NCBI RefSeq assembly: GCF_902501965.1
Contig: NZ_CABWID010000014.1
Coordinates: 1-64,000, forward strand
Source: Collinsella sp. AK_207A
Lineage (GTDB): Bacteria; Actinomycetota; Coriobacteriia; Coriobacteriales; Coriobacteriaceae
Length of the DNA: 64,000 bases
Direction of reading: 5' to 3'
This document shows, one piece after another, positions 42,346 to 49,566 of the stretch (the stretch's first letter is position 1; every line of letters starts with the position of its first letter). The position numbers were made by a program, and so were the translations under genes. Below the pieces are notes generated by a model. That model was not told where the DNA came from, searched no databases, and saw only the letters and a program-made list of their open reading frames with translations.

Positions 42346-42802
42346 CGCCCTGTCGGGTTCGATTCCCATGCATGGGTAACAAAAAAGCCCGCAACCGATG
42401 GCTGCGGGCTCTCAGGTTCCTGTGGTGGAGACGAAGGGAAGTCCGCGGCCGCTTCGCGGCGCTCGTGCGCCGCTCGCGCGCTCCGCTGGGAAATGCATAC
42501 GCATTTCCTCAGCTCCGCGCCCTGTCGGGTTCGATTCCCGTGCATGGGTAACAAAATAGCCTGCAACCGGTGGCTGCGGGCTCTCAGGTTCCTGTGGTGG
42601 AGACGAAGGGAAGTCCGCGGCCGGCTTCGCCGCCCGCGGCCGCTTCGCGGCGCTCGTGCGCCGCTCGCGCGCTCCGCTAGGAAATGCATACGCATTTCCT
42701 CAGCTTCGCGCCCTGTCGGGTTCGATTCCCTGCCCGGGTAACAAAATAGCCTGCAACCGGTGGCTGCAGGCTCTCAGGTTCCTGTGGTGGAGACGAAGGG
42801 AA
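42346..42802. repeat. Tandem array derived from the 3' end of tRNA-Ala, three cores
   Basis: A ~95-base core recurs at 42346-42440, 42520-42612 and 42709-42802. Each core, on the plus strand, runs from CCCTGTCGGGTTCGATTCCC through a hairpin (GCCTGCAACCGGTGGCTGCA-like) to TGTGGTGGAGACGAAGGGAA, which is the tRNA 3' end in reverse. Only the last core continues into the full tRNA. Period is 172 then 190 bases; the spacers are GC-rich palindromic sequence with GAAATGC/GCATTTC. Each core keeps a minus-strand terminator-like hairpin with a T-tract. Confidence 0.85.
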
Positions 42803-42860
42803 TCGAACCCTCGGCCTCTGCCATGCGACGGCAGCGCTCTCCCAGCTGAGCTACGTCCCC
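42785..42860 (-). tRNA. tRNA-Ala (anticodon CGC), CCA encoded
   Basis: The 76-base cloverleaf reads GGGGACG (acceptor), D-arm GCTC..GAGC, anticodon stem CTGCC/GGCAG with loop GTCGCAT (anticodon CGC, reading GCG = Ala), and T-arm GAGGG-TTCGATT-CCCTT. The acceptor 3' strand CGTCTCC is followed by discriminator A and encoded CCA (42785-42787). Identity base pair G3-U70 of alanine tRNAs is present. A terminator hairpin follows within the repeat array. Confidence 0.95.
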
Positions 42861-42873
42861 AGGACAAGTGACT

Positions 42874-42901
42874 ATTGTAGCGGCGCGGCGCGCGGTGTCA
42901 A
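42874..42901 (-). promoter_or_regulatory. Strong promoter of tRNA-Ala
   Basis: On the minus strand, a perfect TTGACA (42896-42901) and TACAAT (42874-42879) are separated by 16 bases. The predicted start is about seven bases before the tRNA 5' end. Confidence 0.85.
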
Positions 42902-42929
42902 CGGGTTTTCTTGACGCTTCTGTTCGGGC

Positions 42930-43892
42930 TCACGATTGCCCGCGGCGAGCGGTGGGGGCGATGGCGGGTGAGAGGACGCCGGTGGTGTCGAAGGCCGGGG
43001 TGAAGCTTTCGTCAACCGCGCCGCCCTGCTGCCAGTACATGGTGGTAAAGCCCAGGTCATCGGCGTGGTCGAGCACGCGCTCGTACTCCTCGTCGGTGAC
43101 GGCGCGGGCAAGCTCCCCGCCTTGCCGCCTCATCGCGGCGTTAGGGGTGTACTGGTTCATGACGGAGATGGGGACGTCGCCCACACTGTTCCAGATGCGG
43201 TCGAGCACGCGGAGGGAATCGGCCACATGCCCCGGTAGCACGAGATGGCGCACGATGATGCCCTGACGCATCAGGCCGTCATCATCGAAGCGGGTGCCGC
43301 CGCGCCGCTCGATTTCGCGGGCCATCTGAGCGAGCGCCGCCTCGGCGATTGCGGGGTAATCCGCCACATTAGAGAGTGACGCGGCCAAGCCCGCGCTCGC
43401 GTACTTGAAGTCGGTGAGCCACACGTCCACAAGGTCGCCCAGCTCGGCCACGGCGTCCACCAGCTCGTAGCCACTCGTGTTGTAGACGATGGGGATGGTG
43501 AGGCCGCGCGCTCGCGCCGCGCGAATGGAGTGGGGAAGCAGGTGCGCCCACTGGGTCGCGGTGACGAGGTTGATGTTGTTCGCACCCTGTTCCTGGAGTT
43601 CCAGCATGATCTGCACGAGGCGTTCCTCAGGGACCTCGAGGCCGAAGTTGCCGGTCGAGATCTCATGGTTCTGGCAGAAGACGCATTTGAGGGGGCAGCT
43701 GCTGAAGAAGATGGTGCCCGAACCGGACTCACCGGAGATGGGCGGTTCCTCCCACAGGTGAAGCGCGGCACGGGCGAGCTTGAGAGTGCCGCCGGCTCCG
43801 CAGATGCCGCGTCCGCCGTGCGCGCGATCGGCGCTGCAACGGCGAGGGCAGAGCTCGCAGTGCGCGAGCGTATCGGGTGAGAGGAGGGGCAT
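42930..43892 (-). CDS. PflX-like radical SAM protein
   Basis: This 320-residue radical SAM enzyme has the [4Fe-4S]/SAM motif C-x3-C-x2-C at Cys66/70/73 ('SSCPLKCVFCQNHEIS'), preceded by an N-terminal Cys cluster 'HCELCPRRCSADR' (Cys12/15/19). This matches COG1313 (PflX), a pyruvate-formate-lyase-activase-related group of unknown target. 'VYNTSGYE', 'WLTDFKYA' and 'IVRHLVLPGH' are further family blocks. ATG 43892 has AAAGGA upstream; an in-frame ATG lies 26 codons earlier. No glycyl-radical enzyme is nearby. Confidence 0.85.
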   Translation of the reverse strand: MPLLSPDTLAHCELCPRRCSADRAHGGRGICGAGGTLKLARAALHLWEEPPISGESGSGTIFFSSCPLKCVFCQNHEISTGNFGLEVPEERLVQIMLELQEQGANNINLVTATQWAHLLPHSIRAARARGLTIPIVYNTSGYELVDAVAELGDLVDVWLTDFKYASAGLAASLSNVADYPAIAEAALAQMAREIERRGGTRFDDDGLMRQGIIVRHLVLPGHVADSLRVLDRIWNSVGDVPISVMNQYTPNAAMRRQGGELARAVTDEEYERVLDHADDLGFTTMYWQQGGAVDESFTPAFDTTGVLSPAIAPTARRGQS

Positions 43893-43979
43893 GGGTTCCT
43901 TTCTCAGCGGGTTGGTGCGCGGGGCGGCGAGCCCAGCAGGGTCGCTGCCGTTGCCCCGGTAGCGGTGCATCGGTTGCCA

Positions 43980-46514
43980 CTATAGCGCGAGATAGCGTCC
44001 CGTCACGCTTTCCGGAACGGCGGCTATCTCGTCAGGCTTGCCGGTCGCCACGATTCTGCCGCCGCGCTCGCCACCGCCCGGTCCCAGGTCGATGAGGTAA
44101 TCGGCATTGCGGATGACGTCGAGGTCGTGCTCGATGACGAGCACCGTGGCCCCCTGCGCCACCAAGCGGTCGAACACGGCGAGCAGGGTTTCAACGTCGA
44201 GCGGGTGCAGGCCGATCGTGGGCTCGTCGAACACGAAGACCGCGTCGTCCTGCGCGCGCCCCATCTCGCTTGCGAGCTTGAGCCGCTGGGCCTCGCCGCC
44301 CGAGAGCGCGGGCGTGGCCTCGCCGAGGGTGAGATAGCCGAGGCCCAGGTCGTGCAGCGTTTGCAGGCGCGTCTGAACGCGTTTGATACCGAGACCCGCA
44401 TCGAGCGCCTCGTCCACGGAAAGCTCCATGACCTGCGGGAGCGAAAGTTCGCTGCCGTCCGCACAGGCACGGGTGAACCCCGAGGCGGCCTTCCCGTACC
44501 GGCTGCCGCCGCAGTCGGGGCAGGGGATGTCCACATCGGGTAGGAACTGCACATCGAGCGAGATCTGCCCCGTGCCGTCGCAGGTGGGGCAGCGGAGCTT
44601 GCCCGTGTTGTAGGAGAAATCGCCGGCCCGATAGCCGGCTTCCTTGGCCGTGGCGGTGCGGGCATATGCCCGCCTGAGCTCGTCGTGGATATCGGCGTAG
44701 GTCGCCACGGTGCTTCGCACGTTGACGCCGATGGGCGTGGCGTCGATGAGCTGGGCCCGCGTGATCTCCTCGGCGTCCACGCACTTCACGTGGGCGGGGA
44801 GCGGTGCGCCGGCGGCCGCGGCATTGATCGCGGGAACGAGGCTCTCCAGCACGAGCGTGGTCTTGCCCGAGCCCGAGACGCCCGTCACGGCCACGAGCTC
44901 ACTGCGCGGGATGTCAACGGAAAGCGGCTTCACGGTGTGAATGGCGTCCGTCTCCAGGCGGATGCGACCGTGCTCGAACGGTTCGGGGACGCCGCCGCGC
45001 TCAATCCCTCCGGCCCCCTGCCGCACCACGCTCCTCGTCCCGGAGAGAAACGGCCCGATGCGGCTTTCCGGCGCGCGTTCCACATCTGCAACCGTGCCCT
45101 GTGCGATCACGTGCCCGCCGCCGGCGCCGGCCGCCGGTCCCATCTCGATGAGCCAGTCCGTTTGGGCGAGGATGCGCTCGTCGTGGTCCACCATCACCAC
45201 GGAGTTGCCATCGGAGAGGAGGTCGCGCATGACGCCCATGAGACCGTCGATGTTCGCGGGATGGAGGCCGATCGAGGGCTCGTCCAGCACGTAGAGCACG
45301 CCGGTGGTGCGGTTGCGCACGGAGCGCGCGAGCTGCACGCGCTGGCGCTCGCCGGTGGAGAGGGTGGCACCTGCGCGGTCGAGCGAGAGGTAGCCGAGCC
45401 CTAGGTCAAGCAGCCGGCGCGCGGTGTCGGCGAAGCTCTCGCAGATGCGCGTGGCCATGGGGCGCATCTCGGCGGGCAGGCTCGCGGGCACGCCGGCTAC
45501 CCAGATAGACAGGTCGTCGAGCGTCATCGTGCTGGCCTGGGCGAGGTTGATGCCCCGTATCTCGGGCGCCCGCGCGGCAGCGGAGAGCCGGGTGCCGCCG
45601 CAATCCGGGCAGGGGCCCTCCGTGAGGAAGCGGGCAACGCGCTTCATCCCCTTCTCGTCCTTGACCTTGGCGAGTGCGTTCTCCACGGAGTAGACGGCGT
45701 TGTAGTAGGTGAAGTCCAGCTCGGCGAAGTCGTCGCCCTTCTTCGACCGGTAGAGGATGTGGCGCTTCTCGGGCGGTCCGTTGAAGACGATGTCGCGCTC
45801 GCGGGGCGTGAGCTGGTTGAAGGGCACGTTCGTGCGCACGCCCATGGCTCCGCAGACCTGCTTCATGAGGTCCCACATCAGGCTGCCCCAGGGCTTGACG
45901 GCGCCCTCGTCTATGGAGAGGGTCTCGTCGGGCACGAGTGCCGCGCGGTTCACCGTGCGCGAGATGCCGGTGCCGCCGCAGGTAGGGCAGGCGCCGCCGC
46001 TGTTGAAGGCGAGGTCTTCCGCACCCGGCCCGTGAAACACGGCTCTGCAGGAAGGGCAGGTGATGGGTTGCTCGGCAGCGACGGCGAGCGTGGACGGCAC
46101 GCGCGCTCCGCAGTGCGGGCACACGTGGCTGCCGCAGCGCGAGAAGAGTAGGCGGAGGCTGTTCAACAGCTCGGACATGGTGCCGAAGGTGGAGCGCACG
46201 CCGGGGACGCTCGGGCGCTGGTGGAGCGCGAGAGCTGCGGGCACGTGGAGCACCTCGTCTACCTGGGCGCGCCCGGCCTGCGTGAGGCGGCGACGCGTAT
46301 ACGTGGAGAGCGCCTCCAGGTAGCGCCGCGATCCCTCGGCGTAGAGCACGCCGAGGGCGAGCGAGCTCTTGCCCGACCCCGAGACGCCCGCGATGCCCAC
46401 GAGCTTGCCGAGCGGCACGTCGACGTCGATGTCCTTCAGGTTGTGGACGCGAGCGCCCCGCACTTCAATGTGGGAAGGGTTGCCAGATCGCGCGCGTGTC
46501 GGAGAATCGCCCAT
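43980..46514 (-). CDS. UvrA2-like (class II) excinuclease ATPase
   Basis: This 844-residue protein has two ABC modules with the UvrA layout: Walker A 'GVSGSGKSSLALGVL' and 'GVSGSGKTTLVLESL', signatures 'LSTGERQRVQLARSV' and 'LSGGEAQRLKLASEM', and Walker B 'VLDEPSIGLHPANI' and 'VFDEPTIGLHPLDV'. Zinc-knuckle pairs are 'CPHCGARV', 'CPTCGGTG', 'CPDCGGTR', 'CPTCDGTG' and 'CPDCGGSR'. Canonical UvrA is about 950 residues. The missing ~100 residues correspond to the UvrB-binding domain after the first ATPase half, as in UvrA2/DrrC proteins linked to tolerance of DNA-damaging drugs. Whether it works with UvrB is doubtful. The housekeeping uvrA is not in this window. Confidence 0.88.
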   Translation of the reverse strand: MGDSPTRARSGNPSHIEVRGARVHNLKDIDVDVPLGKLVGIAGVSGSGKSSLALGVLYAEGSRRYLEALSTYTRRRLTQAGRAQVDEVLHVPAALALHQRPSVPGVRSTFGTMSELLNSLRLLFSRCGSHVCPHCGARVPSTLAVAAEQPITCPSCRAVFHGPGAEDLAFNSGGACPTCGGTGISRTVNRAALVPDETLSIDEGAVKPWGSLMWDLMKQVCGAMGVRTNVPFNQLTPRERDIVFNGPPEKRHILYRSKKGDDFAELDFTYYNAVYSVENALAKVKDEKGMKRVARFLTEGPCPDCGGTRLSAAARAPEIRGINLAQASTMTLDDLSIWVAGVPASLPAEMRPMATRICESFADTARRLLDLGLGYLSLDRAGATLSTGERQRVQLARSVRNRTTGVLYVLDEPSIGLHPANIDGLMGVMRDLLSDGNSVVMVDHDERILAQTDWLIEMGPAAGAGGGHVIAQGTVADVERAPESRIGPFLSGTRSVVRQGAGGIERGGVPEPFEHGRIRLETDAIHTVKPLSVDIPRSELVAVTGVSGSGKTTLVLESLVPAINAAAAGAPLPAHVKCVDAEEITRAQLIDATPIGVNVRSTVATYADIHDELRRAYARTATAKEAGYRAGDFSYNTGKLRCPTCDGTGQISLDVQFLPDVDIPCPDCGGSRYGKAASGFTRACADGSELSLPQVMELSVDEALDAGLGIKRVQTRLQTLHDLGLGYLTLGEATPALSGGEAQRLKLASEMGRAQDDAVFVFDEPTIGLHPLDVETLLAVFDRLVAQGATVLVIEHDLDVIRNADYLIDLGPGGGERGGRIVATGKPDEIAAVPESVTGRYLAL

Positions 46515-46993
46515 GGTCGCTCCAAAAACAGAACAAATGTTTGCATGAGTATACGGCAGAAGACAGCACGAAACCAGCGAACAAGTTATGTGTTTTGGCG
46601 GGGCTGCTCGGCGTTGGCATGCCGGAATAGCGGCAACTCAAACGCCGCCCGAGAAAAAAGAGCCGCACCCCAGCTTCACGAAATGAACCCACCTATTCCA
46701 GGTGGGTGCCCTCATCGTCCCCTCCAGCTTCCTTAACAACGAAGGATGCCTGTACACGAACGACCTGTGTGGGCTCCCTAAATAAACGCGACGGTTCACC
46801 CAGTTGCTCCGCTGGGGTGCGGAACACCTTCATAATAGCCCGCCGTCCAGCCGATACCAGTCTTGACTTTGCCGTGTGTTGTGGGGACGATAAACAAAGG
46901 TGCCGATTCCGTTGACCGCCCGTTCCATGCCGGGCAAAATTCCTTCCTGCGCTATCATGAACGGGTTATACCCAGCGTATTGAGAGGTCAGGG
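46515..46993. other. Divergent intergenic region between the UvrA2-like gene and the glycan locus
   Basis: Of 479 bases, 46655-46825 hold the 6S RNA candidate. Bases 46515-46654 include an imperfect dyad (GGCGGCG-type against CGCCGCC-type around 46600-46650) and no frame with coding character. Bases 46826-46993 hold the 6S promoter and, on the plus strand, TATCAT (46953) as a weak -10 for the glycosyltransferase gene. Short open frames here look like chance. Confidence 0.6.
46655..46825 (-). ncRNA. ssrS: 6S RNA (SsrS) candidate
   Basis: On the minus strand, CCGCACCCCAGC (46811-46822) pairs perfectly over 12 bp with GCTGGGGTGCGG (46663-46674) to close a rod of about 170 nt. Inside, TGAACC (46793-46798) can pair with GGTTCA (46684-46689). 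Alternatively CACCCACCT/AGGTGGGT forms a 3' hairpin, the competing structure typical of 6S central bubbles. CTCTTTTTTCTC follows the closing stem as a terminator. TATTAT (46832-46837) is a good -10, placing the start near 46825. 6S RNA holds RNA polymerase by mimicking an open promoter. No covariance search was possible. Confidence 0.7.
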
Positions 46994-47704
46994 ATGGGTT
47001 CTAAGCCAAGGGTGCTCGTCATCATTCCGGCGTACAACGAGGAAGAGAGCATCGTTGCCACGGTGGAGAGCGTCGTCGCCGCGGGCTACGACTACATCGT
47101 GGTGAACGACGGTTCCCGCGACGCCACGCTCGCCGAATGCCGCAGCCATGGCATCAACGTGCTCAACCTGCCCCAGAACCTCGGTATCGGTGGCGCGGTC
47201 CAAGCGGGCCACAAGTACGCGCTCGAGCGCGAGTACGACGTGGACGTGCAGGTGGACGGCGACGGCCAGCACGATCCAGCCTACATCGCCGATCTGGTGA
47301 AGCTCATTCAGAATGGTGCGGACCTCGCCATCGGTTCGCGCTTCGTGCAGAAGACCGACGGCTTCCAGTCCACGTTCATGCGCCGGGTGGGTATCACCTG
47401 GCTCTCGTTCTGGATCCATCTGTTCACGGGCGAGTGCGTCACCGATCCCACCTCGGGTTTCCGTGCCTGCGGACGGGAGACCATCGAGTTCTTCTGCTCT
47501 TATTACCCCACGGACTATCCCGAGCCGGAGTCCATCGCCATGGTGCTCAAGCGCGGCCTCTCGGTGCGCGAGGCGCCCGTCAAGATGCGCGAGCGCCAGG
47601 GCGGCCGCTCCTCCATCGGCGGGCTTTCCACGGTGTACTACATGGTGAAGGTCTCGCTCGCCATCTGGGTCGCGTGTTGGACGAGCGCGACGCGCGCCAA
47701 GTAG
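46994..47704 (+). CDS. Family 2 glycosyltransferase (polyprenyl-phosphate sugar transferase type)
   Basis: This 236-residue GT-A enzyme has 'VIIPAYNEEESI', 'IVVNDGSRDAT' and the metal-binding 'VQVDGDGQHDP', then 'AIGSRFV' and 'DPTSGFRACGR'. These are typical of dolichol-phosphate-mannose-like and related family 2 transferases that charge a polyprenyl phosphate. It is followed ten bases later by a DUF2304 membrane protein, a frequent pairing in which the small protein is thought to anchor or assist. Substrate unknown. Confidence 0.9.
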   Translation: MGSKPRVLVIIPAYNEEESIVATVESVVAAGYDYIVVNDGSRDATLAECRSHGINVLNLPQNLGIGGAVQAGHKYALEREYDVDVQVDGDGQHDPAYIADLVKLIQNGADLAIGSRFVQKTDGFQSTFMRRVGITWLSFWIHLFTGECVTDPTSGFRACGRETIEFFCSYYPTDYPEPESIAMVLKRGLSVREAPVKMRERQGGRSSIGGLSTVYYMVKVSLAIWVACWTSATRAK

Positions 47705-47713
47705 GAGGTTCCC

Positions 47714-48061
47714 ATGACGCTTCCGATGATGATTCTCGCCATCGCGTTCTGCGTGGCGTTCCTCTACGCGGTGCTCCGCCTGGTGGCGCGCGGGCGCCTG
47801 CTGCTCCGCTACTCGCTGCTCTGGTTGTTCCTGGGCATCGTCATGCTGCTGTGCGTGCTCTTTCCCAACGCGGTGTTCTCGCTCTCCACGCTCGTTGGCT
47901 TTGTGACCCCGGCGAATTTCATGCTGTTGGTGGGGCTCCTCATGGTGCTCGCCATCGCGCTCTCCATGAGCGTGGCGCTTAGCCGTCAGAACACCATGAT
48001 CAAGAACCTCACGCAGAAGGTTGCGTTGCTGGAGAAGGACATCGAGGACGGTTGCAAGTAG
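47714..48061 (+). CDS. DUF2304 small membrane protein
   Basis: This 115-residue protein has three hydrophobic helices (about 4-22, 34-54, 62-88) and a short basic/charged C-terminal coiled segment ('LTQKVALLEKDIEDG'). The 'LRYSLLWLFLGIVMLLCVLF' block is characteristic of DUF2304. It is coupled to the preceding glycosyltransferase, so it probably functions with it at the membrane. Confidence 0.85.
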   Translation: MTLPMMILAIAFCVAFLYAVLRLVARGRLLLRYSLLWLFLGIVMLLCVLFPNAVFSLSTLVGFVTPANFMLLVGLLMVLAIALSMSVALSRQNTMIKNLTQKVALLEKDIEDGCK

Positions 48062-48291
48062 CCGATTCTTGGGCGCCGCGCGTTCGCCGCCGTGCGATTA
48101 CGTCGCAAACAGGTATCAAAAAGATGTCGTTTACGTCGCAGCGCCTTCGTTGAACTGCTGTTTATATCCTGGACTCCCAAGTTCCGGATAAACGGTGCCA
48201 TGACGTAACCCGCGGTGCCCTATGCGAGACGTCCATTTCCGTGTGCTAGGATGATTTGGCATTTTCAGACGGCAAAAGGATGTTGAATCGC

Positions 48292-49362
48292 ATGCAAGTT
48301 TCCTTGATTATGGACAACATCGTCTTCTCCCTGCAGCGCATGGGAGGCGCGTCGGTCTACTGGGGTCATCTACTCGAGGCCGCTCAGGCGGACCCGACGA
48401 TCGATTTAACAGTGATCGAGCGCTCCGATGGCCTGAACAACAAGGTCCGGAGCAATCTGAACGTTACCGCGCCTGTCATCCTCCAGGACAGAGTCCCTCG
48501 ACGCGTCGCCCAATTTGTGCGCGCTTCGGTTCCGGCAGCCGAGTCTCTCTTCCACTCGAGCTGCTACCGGCTTTCGCGGGGTAAGAGCTGCCACGACATT
48601 ACGACCGTTCACGATTTTATCTGGGCGTACTACACGCACGGTCTCAACAGGGCGATTCACATGGCCCAGATCCGCGATGCGGTGCTGGGGGCCGAAGGGG
48701 TCATCTGCGTTTCGGAGAGTACGAAGCGCGACATGCTCCGCTTCATCCCGGGTGCGTCGAATAAACGCATCAAGGTGGTTTACCAGGGCTACGATGAGGC
48801 GAGCTACACTTACGCTCCCGCAGAGCGTAAGGATCAGGTCGTCTACGTCGGAAGCCGCGTGGCATTCTACAAGAACTTCTGGCTTTCTGCAGAAGCGGTG
48901 GCTGCGAGTAGCGATGTCACCCTGGTCATCGTTGGCGCTCCGCTCACCGATGCGGAGAAGACGAGACTCGACGCCCTGCTCCCACATCGTTACGTTTCCA
49001 AGGTCTTCCCATCATCCGCCGAGGTGTGCCAGATTCTCCGCGAATCGATCGCCTTGCTCTACCTGTCCGAATACGAGGGCTTCGGCATCCCTGTTCTCGA
49101 GGGTATGGCCTCCGGCGCTCCGGTCATTGCCAAGAACGTTAGCTCCATTCCCGAGGTTGCCGGCGAAGCGGGCATCCTCCTCGATGAACCTACCGCCGAC
49201 GGTGTTGCTAGGGAGATTGAGCGCCTCCGTCAAGACCGAAGCTACCGGGATGACGTGGTCCAGAAGGGTCTGCAGCAGGTCAAGGGGTTCTCATGGGACA
49301 GGACGACACGCGAGACGCTCGATTTCTACCACGAGATGTTCCAGTCCCGAGCGAATCGGTAA
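48292..49362 (+). CDS. Family 4 (GT-B) glycosyltransferase
   Basis: This 356-residue retaining glycosyltransferase has an N-terminal acceptor half ('[20 protein letters not shown]', '[14 protein letters not shown]', '[14 protein letters not shown]'). The C-terminal nucleotide-sugar half carries '[14 protein letters not shown]' and the E-x7-E signature '[20 protein letters not shown]'. It probably adds a hexose to a surface glycan. Start ATG 48292 has AAAAGGA 11 bases upstream; ATG 48280 overlaps that site and is less likely. Confidence 0.88.
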   Translation: MQVSLIMDNIVFSLQRMGGASVYWGHLLEAAQADPTIDLTVIERSDGLNNKVRSNLNVTAPVILQDRVPRRVAQFVRASVPAAESLFHSSCYRLSRGKSCHDITTVHDFIWAYYTHGLNRAIHMAQIRDAVLGAEGVICVSESTKRDMLRFIPGASNKRIKVVYQGYDEASYTYAPAERKDQVVYVGSRVAFYKNFWLSAEAVAASSDVTLVIVGAPLTDAEKTRLDALLPHRYVSKVFPSSAEVCQILRESIALLYLSEYEGFGIPVLEGMASGAPVIAKNVSSIPEVAGEAGILLDEPTADGVAREIERLRQDRSYRDDVVQKGLQQVKGFSWDRTTRETLDFYHEMFQSRANR

Positions 49363-49566
49363 CCGTCTTTTCTGAGAAAAGCCGACAAACGCATCGGGGT
49401 GGCCGCCGATCGGTCTGGACATAGGGCCGTGAGATCGTTTCGTCGATATCGCGTCGTGGCTTTGGGCTCGCTCTAGCATGGCGCGGTCTACCTGCATCTC
49501 TGTGCTGCTGAGTTGCACGTGTTGTATAGTGTTTTAAGGCTCAGTCATTTTTGAGAGGATTGAACG

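Noticed and set aside
42346-42802. CRISPR-like array
   Set aside because: Repeats are ~95 bases with periods of 172 and 190, spacers are similar to each other, and the core derives from tRNA-Ala. None of this fits CRISPR.
42339-42871. Small plus-strand frames in the tRNA array
   Set aside because: They repeat because the DNA repeats. They lack ribosome sites and run through the tRNA gene.
46706-46915. Small plus-strand frames in the 46.5-47 kb gap
   Set aside because: No ribosome sites, no conserved-looking product, and they overlap the 6S RNA candidate on the other strand.
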